39,754 bases of DNA from Thermoleophilia bacterium (GTDB lineage Bacteria; Actinomycetota; Thermoleophilia; Solirubrobacterales; 70-9): assembly GCA_016649905.1 (NCBI GenBank), contig JAENWU010000011.1, positions 1-39,754 on the forward strand, read 5' to 3'. The notes beneath the pieces were generated by a model. It had not been told where the DNA came from and made no database searches. It was given only the letters and a program-made list of their open reading frames with translations. The position numbers were made by a program, and so were the translations under genes. Numbering within the stretch: position 1 is the first letter of the stretch; every line of letters starts with the position of its first letter. Shown one piece after another: positions 1-6,642 of the stretch.

Positions 1-338
1 CAGAGGAAGACGCTGCGCAGGTTGACGTCCTGGACCCGCTGCCAGGCCTCCAGCTCGGTGTCGAGCACGGAGCTGTCGTTGGTGGGGTTGATGCCGGCGT
101 TGTTCACCAGCACGTCGATCCGGCCCAGCTCGGCGCCGATCCGCTCGTAGGCCGCCGCGACCTGCGCCTCGTCGGAGACGTCGGCCTGGATCGTCGTCTC
201 GCCCTCGGCCGCCTCGATGTCGAGGTCGATCCCGACCACACGGGCGCCCTGCGCGGTGAAGAGCCGCGCCGACTCGGCGCCGATCCCGCTGGCGGTGCCG
301 GTGATCACGCAGACCTTGCCCTCGAGTCGTCCCGGCAT
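1..338 (-). CDS. SDR-family oxidoreductase, 3' end outside window
   Basis: This is a short-chain dehydrogenase/reductase that reads leftward off the window edge, so only about the first 112 residues are visible. The N-terminus has the Rossmann cofactor motif TGTASGIG at residues 13-20, an acidic residue after beta-2 (GIDLD) that suggests NAD preference, and the structural motif NNAGI near residue 83. The catalytic Tyr-x-x-x-Lys lies beyond the edge. The ATG at 336-338 is preceded by a strong AAAGGAG ribosome binding site, which is itself part of a large inverted repeat. It is the last visible gene of the leftward permease-ligase-amidotransferase-ALDH operon. An SDR in the same place is known beside mycobacterial glnA4. 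The substrate is unknown; oxidation of an alcohol or hydroxyacid intermediate is an inference. Confidence 0.88.
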   Translation of the reverse strand, partial: MPGRLEGKVCVITGTASGIGAESARLFTAQGARVVGIDLDIEAAEGETTIQADVSDEAQVAAAYERIGAELGRIDVLVNNAGINPTNDSSVLDTELEAWQRVQDVNLRSVFL

Positions 339-341
339 CTC

Positions 342-509
342 AGATGCTCCTTTCCGCGGCCAGGTGCGACTGGGGGCGCGCCCGGCCAAGCAGATCAAGG
401 ACGCAGGGTGAAGCCTTTGCCGAGTGGCAAAGGCAAACCCGAGGACGCAGAGATGCGCAGTGCGCCGGGCGCGTCATCCAGGTGTGCCTGGCCGTGGAAA
501 GGAGCATCT
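342..509 (-). promoter_or_regulatory. Intercistronic inverted repeat masking the SDR ribosome binding site
   Basis: The ALDH-SDR gap is bounded by arms at 342-364 and 487-509 that are complementary over 23 bp with one mismatch. Weaker complementarity continues inward to about 386 and 464. In the leftward transcript the second arm contains the SDR Shine-Dalgarno GGAAAGGAG and the first arm carries its exact complement, directly after the ALDH stop codon. Folding would therefore hide the SDR start from ribosomes. The loop holds a 9-bp GCCTTTGCC/GGCAAAGGC hairpin and the repeated core at 387-458. A control function is inferred; the pairing itself is visible in the sequence. Confidence 0.6.
387..458 (-). 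repeat. Structured intergenic repeat core, copy A
   Basis: This core is shared with 36541-36631. In leftward orientation the conserved blocks are GCGCATCTC, GTCCTCGG, GGTTTGC, a variable hairpin (here a perfect 9-bp stem with a 4-base loop at 412-433), CCTGCGTCC and CTGCTTG. The two copies differ in hairpin sequence but keep a hairpin in the same place. Both lie in short gaps between co-directional genes, just upstream of a start codon. This pattern fits a dispersed palindromic repeat family or a structured RNA. Confidence 0.55.
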
Positions 510-1874
510 CTAGCCCTCCGTCGCGTAGTAGACGTTCTTGACCTCGGTGTAGTGCTCGAGCGCGTCGGGGCCGAGCTCGCGGCCGACGCCCGACTGCTTG
601 AAGCCGCCGAACGGCGTCGAAACACGCACTGACGTGTTCGAGTTGATCGAGATCACGCCGGTGTCGAGCGCCCGGGCGACGCGCAGAGCGCGGGCGCCGT
701 CGCGGCTCCAGACCGAGCCGGAGAGGCCGTAGATCGTCGCGTTGGCGAGCCCGATCGCCTCCTCCTCGCCGTCGAAGGGGATCACGCAGGCGACCGGGCC
801 GAAGATCTCCTCCCGCGCCGCCCGCTCCTCGTTGCCGACCGGGGCGAGAACGGTCGGCGGGAACCAGTAGCCGGGACCGTCGGGGACGCTGCCGCGGATC
901 GCCACCGGCGCGTCGTCGGGGACATAAGAGGAGACAGCTTCGCGCTGGCCGGCGGAGATCAGCGGGCCCATCTGCGTTGCCTCGTCGAGCGGGTCGCCGA
1001 CCCGCAGCGCCTCGACGTGCGGCGCCATCGCGGCGAGGAAGTCGTCGAGGGCGGCGCGCTCGACCAGGATCCGCGAGCGCGCGCAGCAGTCCTGGCCGGC
1101 GTTGCCGAAGACAGCACCCGGCGCCGCGGCGGCGGCGGCCTCGATGTCGGCGTCGGCGAAGACGACGTTGGCCGACTTGCCGCCGAGCTCCAGGGTCACC
1201 CGCTTGATCGTCGCCGCGGCGCCGGCGGCGATCCCGCGGCCAACTTCGGTCGAGCCGGTGAAGGCGACCTTGGCGACGTCGGGGTGCTCGACCAGACGGG
1301 CGCCGCAGACGCTGCCGGGACCGGCGACGACGTTGAGGACGCCCTCCGGCAATCCCGCCTCGAGGGCGATCTTCTCCAGCTCGAGCGCGGTCAGCGGCGT
1401 CAGCTCGGCCGGCTTGAGGACGACACAGTTGCCGGCGGCGAGCGCCGGCGCGACCTTCCAGGAGGCGATCGTCAGCGGGAAGTTCCAGGGCACGATCAGG
1501 CCGACCACGCCGAGCGGCTCGCGGAAGGTCATATCGACGCCGCCGCCGACCGGAATCGTCTGGCCGAGCAGCCGCTCCGGGGCGCCGGCGTAGTAGCGGA
1601 AGGTCTCGACCACCATCCCGATCTCACCACGGGCGTCGCCGATCGGCTTGCCGGCGTTCCGCGCCTCCAGCACCGCCAGCGCCTCCGAGCGCTCCTCGAT
1701 CGCATCGGCGAGGCCGCGCAGTAGTGCCGCCCGGTCGGCGGGGTTGACCGCGCCCCAGGCCGGGAACGCCGCCTTCGCCCGCGCCACCGCCGCGTCGACC
1801 TCCTCCGCCCCGCCCCGCGGCAGCTCCGCCATCACCCGCTCGGTCGCCGGCTCGATCACCTCGATCGAGCTCAC
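510..1874 (-). CDS. NAD(P)-dependent aldehyde dehydrogenase (aminobutyraldehyde-type)
   Basis: A 454-residue ALDH superfamily enzyme that oxidises an aldehyde to an acid with NAD(P)+, presumably in the cytoplasm. The oxyanion Asn is in PWNFP (about 131), the cofactor Lys in KPAE (about 154), the general base Glu in LELGGKS (about 229) and the catalytic Cys in GQDCCA (about 263). The protein is slightly shorter than the usual 480-500. The GTG start overlaps the amidotransferase stop by four bases (GTGA), so the two are translationally coupled. In Puu-like pathways the equivalent enzyme (PuuC) oxidises gamma-glutamyl-aminobutyraldehyde. The neighbouring ligase, amidotransferase and permease support such a role, but the true substrate (polyamine-, ethanolamine- or other amine-derived aldehyde) cannot be read from sequence. 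Confidence 0.92.
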   Translation of the reverse strand: MSSIEVIEPATERVMAELPRGGAEEVDAAVARAKAAFPAWGAVNPADRAALLRGLADAIEERSEALAVLEARNAGKPIGDARGEIGMVVETFRYYAGAPERLLGQTIPVGGGVDMTFREPLGVVGLIVPWNFPLTIASWKVAPALAAGNCVVLKPAELTPLTALELEKIALEAGLPEGVLNVVAGPGSVCGARLVEHPDVAKVAFTGSTEVGRGIAAGAAATIKRVTLELGGKSANVVFADADIEAAAAAAPGAVFGNAGQDCCARSRILVERAALDDFLAAMAPHVEALRVGDPLDEATQMGPLISAGQREAVSSYVPDDAPVAIRGSVPDGPGYWFPPTVLAPVGNEERAAREEIFGPVACVIPFDGEEEAIGLANATIYGLSGSVWSRDGARALRVARALDTGVISINSNTSVRVSTPFGGFKQSGVGRELGPDALEHYTEVKNVYYATEG

Positions 1875-2641
1875 GCCACCTCACTCCCCCGCCGATGGGC
1901 CGATTTCGGGTCTATATCTCCCGAAATCGGCCCATCGGCCGCTTGGACCAGGGCGGCGATGAGGTTGCTGTCCGGATCCTCCTCGGGGTGCCAGACCACG
2001 CCGAGTGCGAAGCGCTTGCCGGGTAGCTCGATCGCCTCGACCAGGTCGTCTTCGACCGACCAGCCGCTGACCCGCAGACCCTCGCCGACTTGGTCGACCC
2101 CCTGGTGATGGTGCGACCAGACGACGAAGCCCTCGACCCCCGCCGCCGCGCAGGCGAGCGAGGCCGGCTGCAGCCGCACGTGGTGCTCGCCGAAGGTGCC
2201 GCCGAGGGTGCGGTGGACTTCGTTGCCGACCGATTCCGGCAGGTGCTGGTCGAGGGTGCCGCCGAGCGCCACGTTCAGCAGCTGCATGCCGCGGCAGATC
2301 CCCAGCACCGGCATGTCACGCTCCAGCGCCCGCTGCGCGAGGGAGATCTCGAAGCGGTCGCGCTCCGGCCAGGTCCCCCTCGTCTCGGGATGCGTCTCGG
2401 CCCCGTAGCTGGCGGGGTCGATGTCGGCGCCGCCGGCGAGGATCAGCGCGTCGACGTGATCGAGCAGCAGGTCGGGCTCCGCGGCCACCGCGTCGTCGGG
2501 CGGCAGCACCAGGCCGATTCCTCCGGCGCGCTGCACCGCTGTCACGTAGGTCCGCGGCGCCAGGGTCACCTCGTAGCCGTCCCAGACACCCCAGGAGACC
2601 CGCTCGATCGCCGCGCAGATACCGATGACGGGGGCACTCAT
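1871..2641 (-). CDS. Class I amidotransferase, gamma-glutamyl-GABA hydrolase family (PuuD-like)
   Basis: A 256-residue peptidase C26/GATase-1 protein, close to the usual length of PuuD (about 254). The nucleophile is Cys116 in LGICRGMQ, and the catalytic His218 and Glu220 are in VVWHPEED. LAGGADIDP (about 68-76) and SHHHQ (about 176-180) are family hallmarks. The expected reaction removes the gamma-glutamyl group from the oxidised amine product, releasing glutamate. It is cotranscribed with the GS-like ligase (16-base gap) and the ALDH (4-base overlap). The last 22 or so residues, after LIAALVQA, are odd: they are encoded by a perfect 20-bp inverted repeat and look like a tail added by insertion of that element. 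Confidence 0.92.
   Translation of the reverse strand: MSAPVIGICAAIERVSWGVWDGYEVTLAPRTYVTAVQRAGGIGLVLPPDDAVAAEPDLLLDHVDALILAGGADIDPASYGAETHPETRGTWPERDRFEISLAQRALERDMPVLGICRGMQLLNVALGGTLDQHLPESVGNEVHRTLGGTFGEHHVRLQPASLACAAAGVEGFVVWSHHHQGVDQVGEGLRVSGWSVEDDLVEAIELPGKRFALGVVWHPEEDPDSNLIAALVQAADGPISGDIDPKSAHRRGSEVA
1891..1939. repeat. Perfect 20-bp inverted repeat at amidotransferase 3' end
   Basis: Arms 1891-1910 and 1920-1939 are perfectly complementary over 20 bp with a 9-base spacer. The hairpin is read as amidotransferase codons 235-251 and ends 16 bases upstream of the ALDH GTG start, with the purine-rich ribosome binding site GGGGAGTGAGG just beyond it. It may tune coupling or mRNA stability between the two genes. 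Its outer and inner sequences resemble other hairpins in the window only loosely. Confidence 0.8.
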
Positions 2642-2657
2642 CGCTGCCGCCCCAGGG

Positions 2658-3986
2658 TCACAGTCGCTCGAAGCCCCGGTAGCGCTCCCAGTCGGTGACG
2701 GTCGCCTCGAAGGCGTCGATCTCGACGCCGGCCCGGTTCAGGTAGTGGTCGACGACCTCCTGGCCGAACGCCGCGGCGACCATCTCGCTGCTGGCGAAGG
2801 CATCACGGGCTTCGTAGATGTTGTGGGGGACGCGCGGCTTGTCGGATTTGTAGGCGTCGCCCTCGAAGACCGGCTCCAGCGGCAGCTCGTTCTCGATCCC
2901 GTGCAGCCCGGCGGCGATCAGCGCGCTCAGCACCAGGTAGGGGTTGACGTCGGCGCCGGGCAGCCGGTTCTCGATCCGCAGCCCCTCGCCGTGGCCGACC
3001 ACCCGCAGCGAGCAGGTGCGGTTGTCGCGACCCCAGGCGATCGCGGTCGGCGCGAAGGAGCCCGGCGCGAAGCGTTTGTAGGAGTTGACGTGCGGCGCGT
3101 AGAGCAGGGTCAACTCGCGCATGCAGGCGAGCTGCCCGGCGAGGTAGTGCTCGAAGCGCTTCTCGTCGGCGGCGAAGGCGTTGGCGCCGTCGGCGCCGGT
3201 CAGCGAGCAGTGGATGTGGCACGAGTTGCCCTCGCGCTCGTTGAACTTCGCCATGAAGGTGATCGCGTGCCCCTCCTGGGAGGCGATCTCCTTGGCGCCG
3301 TTCTTGTAGATCGCGTGCTCGTCGGCGCAGCCGAGCGCGTCGCGGTAGCGGAAGTTGATCTCGTGCTGGCCGAGGTTGCACTCGCCCTTGGAGTTCTCGA
3401 CCGTCATCCCCGCCGCCGCCATCTCGTTGCGGATGCGGCGGATCAGCGGCTCGACCCGGGCGGTTCCCAGCAGCGAGTAGTCGATGTTGTAGAGGTTGGC
3501 CGGCTCGAGCTCCTTGAACCCCTTCTTCCAGGCCTCCTCGTAGGTGTCGCGGAAGACGATGAACTCGAGCTCGGTGGCGGCGTTGGCGCCGAAGCCGCGC
3601 TCGGCCAGGCGAGCCAGCTGGCGGCGCAGGATCTGCCGCGGCGAAGCGAGGACCTCGCGGCCGTCGGACCACTGCAGGTCGGCCATCACCATCGCCGTCC
3701 CCGGCAGCCACGGCACCGGCCGCAGCGTCTCCAGGTCGGGGACCATCTCGAAGTCGCCGTAGCCGGTGTCCCAGGAGGACATCGCGTAGCCGCCGACGGT
3801 CTCCATGTCGACGTCGACCGCGAGCAGGTAGTTGCAGCCCTCGGCGCCGTGCTCGACGACCTCGTCGAGGAAGTGGGAGGCGGTCAGCCGCTTGCCCTGC
3901 AGCCGCCCCTCCATGTCGGCGATCGCGAGCAGGACGGTGTCCACCGTCCCCTCCGCGACTGCCTTCCTCAGCTCCTCGAGCGTCAC
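2658..3986 (-). CDS. Glutamine-synthetase-like gamma-glutamylamine ligase (GlnA3/GlnA4/PuuA type)
   Basis: A 442-residue GS-fold enzyme. It would use ATP to join glutamate to an amine such as putrescine or ethanolamine, not ammonia. Visible elements are the N-terminal beta-grasp region (1-105), metal-binding Glu residues in TELEFIVF (139, 141) and NLGQHEINF (209), FMAKF (244-248), HIHCSL (257-262) and the nucleotide/phosphate loop AWGRDNRT (about 317-324). Classical GlnA features such as the adenylylation-loop Tyr are not obvious. The GTG start gives MTLEELRK; the gene follows the permease by 19 bases. The ligase-amidotransferase-ALDH-SDR order matches, from memory, the Mycobacterium tuberculosis glnA4 region (Rv2860c-Rv2857c). 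Streptomyces homologues include polyamine (GlnA3) and ethanolamine (GlnA4) ligases. Confidence 0.9.
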   Translation of the reverse strand: MTLEELRKAVAEGTVDTVLLAIADMEGRLQGKRLTASHFLDEVVEHGAEGCNYLLAVDVDMETVGGYAMSSWDTGYGDFEMVPDLETLRPVPWLPGTAMVMADLQWSDGREVLASPRQILRRQLARLAERGFGANAATELEFIVFRDTYEEAWKKGFKELEPANLYNIDYSLLGTARVEPLIRRIRNEMAAAGMTVENSKGECNLGQHEINFRYRDALGCADEHAIYKNGAKEIASQEGHAITFMAKFNEREGNSCHIHCSLTGADGANAFAADEKRFEHYLAGQLACMRELTLLYAPHVNSYKRFAPGSFAPTAIAWGRDNRTCSLRVVGHGEGLRIENRLPGADVNPYLVLSALIAAGLHGIENELPLEPVFEGDAYKSDKPRVPHNIYEARDAFASSEMVAAAFGQEVVDHYLNRAGVEIDAFEATVTDWERYRGFERL

Positions 3987-4005
3987 GCCCTGAACGTTAC
4001 GCCGC

Positions 4006-5595
4006 TCACGGCGCGGCTGGGCCGACCGCGGGCGGCTCGCCGATCTCTTCGTCGAGTTCGATCTCGCGCGTCTGCCCAGTGAAATGCTTGCGCGCCGTCG
4101 TCATCCAGCCGATCCAGGCCAGCAGGATCACCACTCCCACGGTCAGGGGCGCGTAGTTGAACGACTGCCAGGTGAATTCGTCGTTCCAGGGGACCGCGAG
4201 CGGAGTGAACGGGAGGCAGAAGATGATCGTGATCAAGCCCACCCAGAAGGTCGCGAACAAGTTCATCCACTTGTACTTGCGGCCGTTGTTCCAGGGGCCG
4301 AGCTCGAAGTCGTTGCCTTTGCGCCAGCGCAGGAAGATCGGGATCACGTAGGCGATGTAGAGGCCGATGACGGTGATCGAGACAACCGCGAAGAAGGCGA
4401 ATGGCACGTTTTCCCCGTTCCCCTTCAGCGCCGGCAGGGTGATGATCAGTGCCGCCATCGCCATCGCCAGGACCGCGTAGATCGGCACCCGATCGGAATT
4501 GACGGTGGACAGTTTCGCGGACATCCGTTTCCCGAAGCCGCGGTCGCGGGAGAAGGCGTAACACATGCGCGAGGCGCTGGTCAGACAGGCGGCGCCGCAG
4601 AAGAGCTGGCCGATCACCGAGATGATCAGGACGAACTTCCCCCAGCCGGACCCCAGCGCTTCGACCAGCAGCGTCGGCGCGAACCCGAGCGCTTCGTTGG
4701 CCCCGTCGACGTTGGTGACGGCGAAGGTGATCGCCAGCAGCACGATCCAGCCGATCAGCGCCGAGTAGAAGATCGATCTCCACACCCCCTTTGCGGCAGC
4801 CGTCGACGCTCCGTGCGTCTCCTCCGAGATGTGCGCAGAGGCGTCGAAGCCGGTGATCGTGTACTGGGTCAGTAGGAACCCGAGCGGCAGCACGTAGAAC
4901 CAGTACATGCCGTCGCTGAAGCCGCTGTTGTTGATCCGGTGGCCGAAGACGAAGCTGAAGCTCTGGTGGGTGTCGGGGACGACGATCAGGACGATCACGA
5001 TCGCGGCGACGCCGATCACGTGCCACCAGACGGACACACTGTTGACCAGGGCGAGCAGGTGCGTTCGTTTTATGTTGACGCTCGTGTGCAGGATCAGGAT
5101 CAGCGCGAAGAGCAGGAAGACCTCTTGGAGGATGTGGACTTCGTCGCCGAAGTTGATCCCGAGGATGCTCACTTCATAGAGGCCGAGGACGACGTTGAGG
5201 AAGGTCGCGCAGGCGTAGTCGACCGAGGCGACCACCGCGACCAGGCCGATCAGGTTGAACCAGCCGGTGAACCAGGCCCAGATCGGCCCGCCGAGTTTTC
5301 CGGCCCACCAGTAGATGCCACCCGCGGTCGGGTAGGCGGAGACCAGCTCCGACATGCAGAAGCCGATGATCAGGATCGGGATCGAGATCAATGGCCAGCC
5401 GATCGAGATCGCGATCGGGCCGCCGTTGTTCCAGGCCTGCCCGTAGGTCGTGAAGCAGCCGGCGAGGATCGAGATGATCGTGAACGAGATCGCGAAGTTC
5501 GAGAAGCCGCTCCAGACTCGGTTCAGCGACTGTTTGTAACCGAGTTCGGCGAGGCGTTTCTCGTCACTTCCCGGGGACGCAGCGCTGCTCTCCAT
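4006..5595 (-). CDS. APC-superfamily amino acid/amine permease
   Basis: A 529-residue cytoplasmic membrane permease with about 12 hydrophobic segments. The first helix begins in the FSNFAISFTIISILAG region (about 32-47), a sequence typical of the amino acid/choline (GABA-permease-like) branch of the APC superfamily. Later segments are evenly spaced to residue 500, followed by a short acidic tail. It is the first gene of the leftward operon with the gamma-glutamyl ligase and so probably imports the amine that is metabolised there. The ATG at 5593-5595 lies below a 132-base divergent promoter region shared with the kinase-like gene. Substrate assignment rests on context only. Confidence 0.88.
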   Translation of the reverse strand: MESSAASPGSDEKRLAELGYKQSLNRVWSGFSNFAISFTIISILAGCFTTYGQAWNNGGPIAISIGWPLISIPILIIGFCMSELVSAYPTAGGIYWWAGKLGGPIWAWFTGWFNLIGLVAVVASVDYACATFLNVVLGLYEVSILGINFGDEVHILQEVFLLFALILILHTSVNIKRTHLLALVNSVSVWWHVIGVAAIVIVLIVVPDTHQSFSFVFGHRINNSGFSDGMYWFYVLPLGFLLTQYTITGFDASAHISEETHGASTAAAKGVWRSIFYSALIGWIVLLAITFAVTNVDGANEALGFAPTLLVEALGSGWGKFVLIISVIGQLFCGAACLTSASRMCYAFSRDRGFGKRMSAKLSTVNSDRVPIYAVLAMAMAALIITLPALKGNGENVPFAFFAVVSITVIGLYIAYVIPIFLRWRKGNDFELGPWNNGRKYKWMNLFATFWVGLITIIFCLPFTPLAVPWNDEFTWQSFNYAPLTVGVVILLAWIGWMTTARKHFTGQTREIELDEEIGEPPAVGPAAP

Positions 5596-5613
5596 ACAGC
5601 CTCTCTTCCTAAG

Positions 5614-5630
5614 TATCGAACGTTGCGATA
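5614..5630. promoter_or_regulatory. Candidate dyad operator in the divergent promoter region
   Basis: TATCG and CGATA flank AACGTTG, forming a near-perfect dyad about 20 bases upstream of the permease start, in the only divergent promoter region of the amine cluster. The FadR-type regulator encoded at 9034-9870 is the obvious candidate ligand. The link is by proximity only; no second copy was found. Confidence 0.3.
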
Positions 5631-5727
5631 AAAGGTGTGGTGAACCGACCTAAGGGTCCTGCGGGCGAGCCTAGTCCGGCCGTGAGACCCCGTCAATGCC
5701 GATCCGTAGAAATTTCTCCGCAAACAC

Positions 5728-6642
5728 TTGGCCCTGCTGTCAGAAACCATCGATCGGCTGACTCCCCGGCTGGGTGAGCTCGAAGGCGAGCCGGCGCCGC
5801 TCGACGGCGGCATCACCAACCGCAACTACCGAGCCCGCTTCGGCGGCGCCGACGTCGTCGTGCGAATGCCCGGCAAGGACACGGCGATGCTGGGGATCGA
5901 CCGCCAGGCGGAGGCCGAGGCGAACCGCTGCGCCGCCGCCGCCGGGGTGGCGCCGGAGGTGCTGGCGCTGCTCGACGACCCGCCCTGCCTCGTCACCCGC
6001 TTCGTCGAGGGCCGCGCGATGGAGGCGCCGCAGCTGCGCGAGCCGGCGCCACTGGCCGACGTCGCCGCGGCGCTGCGGACGATCCACGGCTGCCCGCCGA
6101 TCGCCGCCAGCTTCTCGCCCTTCCGCATCGTCGAGGACTACGCCGCCAAGGCCGCCATCCGCGGCGCCGAGGTCCCCGCCGCCTATGAGCGCTCGCGGCC
6201 GGCCGCGGCGCGGATCGAAACAGCGCTGCGTCATCGCCCCCACGAACCGGTGCTCTGCCACAACGACCTGCTCGCCGCCAACTTCCTGCGCTCGCCGGTG
6301 GGGATGCGGATCGTCGATTGGGAGTATGCGGGCATGGGGGACCGCTACTTCGACCTCGGCAACTTCACGGTCAACAACGAGCTCGGGGCGGGCGAAGAGG
6401 AGGCGCTGCTGGCCGTTTACCTGGGCGAGCCGGCGCGGCCGGGACAGCTGGCGACGCTGCGGCTGATGCGCTTTATGTCTGACTTCCGCGAGGCGATGTG
6501 GGGCGTGCTGCAGGGCACCCTCTCCGAGCTCGAGTTCGACTTCGGCACCTACGCCGAAAAGCACTTCGAGCGCCTCTACGCCGCCGAATCCGACCCCCAT
6601 TTCAAGCTGCTGCTGGAGGAGGCCGGCGGTGGCGCGGGCTGA
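5728..6642 (+). CDS. Choline/ethanolamine-kinase-like phosphotransferase (APH fold)
   Basis: A 304-residue protein kinase-like-fold phosphotransferase. GGITNRNYRA (about 27-36) is the glycine-rich loop; VVVRMPGKD includes the small-lobe strand; HNDLLAANF (178-186) is the Brenner catalytic motif; and VDWEYAG (196-202) is the metal-binding motif. These forms are typical of the choline/ethanolamine/thiamine kinase (LicA-like) branch, not of resistance enzymes. The start is TTG, with only a weak ribosome binding site. Its end overlaps the DAO-GcvT gene by 14 bases, so the two are coupled. Linkage to an amine-catabolic operon suggests phosphorylation of a small amino alcohol, but this is inference. 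Confidence 0.8.
   Translation: MALLSETIDRLTPRLGELEGEPAPLDGGITNRNYRARFGGADVVVRMPGKDTAMLGIDRQAEAEANRCAAAAGVAPEVLALLDDPPCLVTRFVEGRAMEAPQLREPAPLADVAAALRTIHGCPPIAASFSPFRIVEDYAAKAAIRGAEVPAAYERSRPAAARIETALRHRPHEPVLCHNDLLAANFLRSPVGMRIVDWEYAGMGDRYFDLGNFTVNNELGAGEEEALLAVYLGEPARPGQLATLRLMRFMSDFREAMWGVLQGTLSELEFDFGTYAEKHFERLYAAESDPHFKLLLEEAGGGAG

Noticed and set aside
387-458. c-di-GMP-I or glycine riboswitch
   Set aside because: GGCAAACC and GGACGC on the plus strand recall these motifs, but the order and tetraloop/receptor features are missing, copy B lacks GGACGC in that position, and the gene context is on the opposite strand.
342-509. MITE with 23-bp terminal inverted repeats
   Set aside because: The arms look like TIRs, but no clear target-site duplication flanks them and one arm is the functional SDR ribosome binding site; a regulatory stem is the simpler reading, though an insertion origin is not excluded.
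2625-4082. 485-codon rightward frame opposite the GS-like gene
   Set aside because: Low-complexity Val/Gly/Asp/Arg-rich translation in the exact antisense of a well-supported gene; typical of high-GC codon bias.
5596-5727. Strong vegetative promoters in the divergent permease/kinase gap
   Set aside because: Several AT-richer hexamers exist, but none gives a convincing -35/-10 pair with normal spacing; only the dyad is reported.
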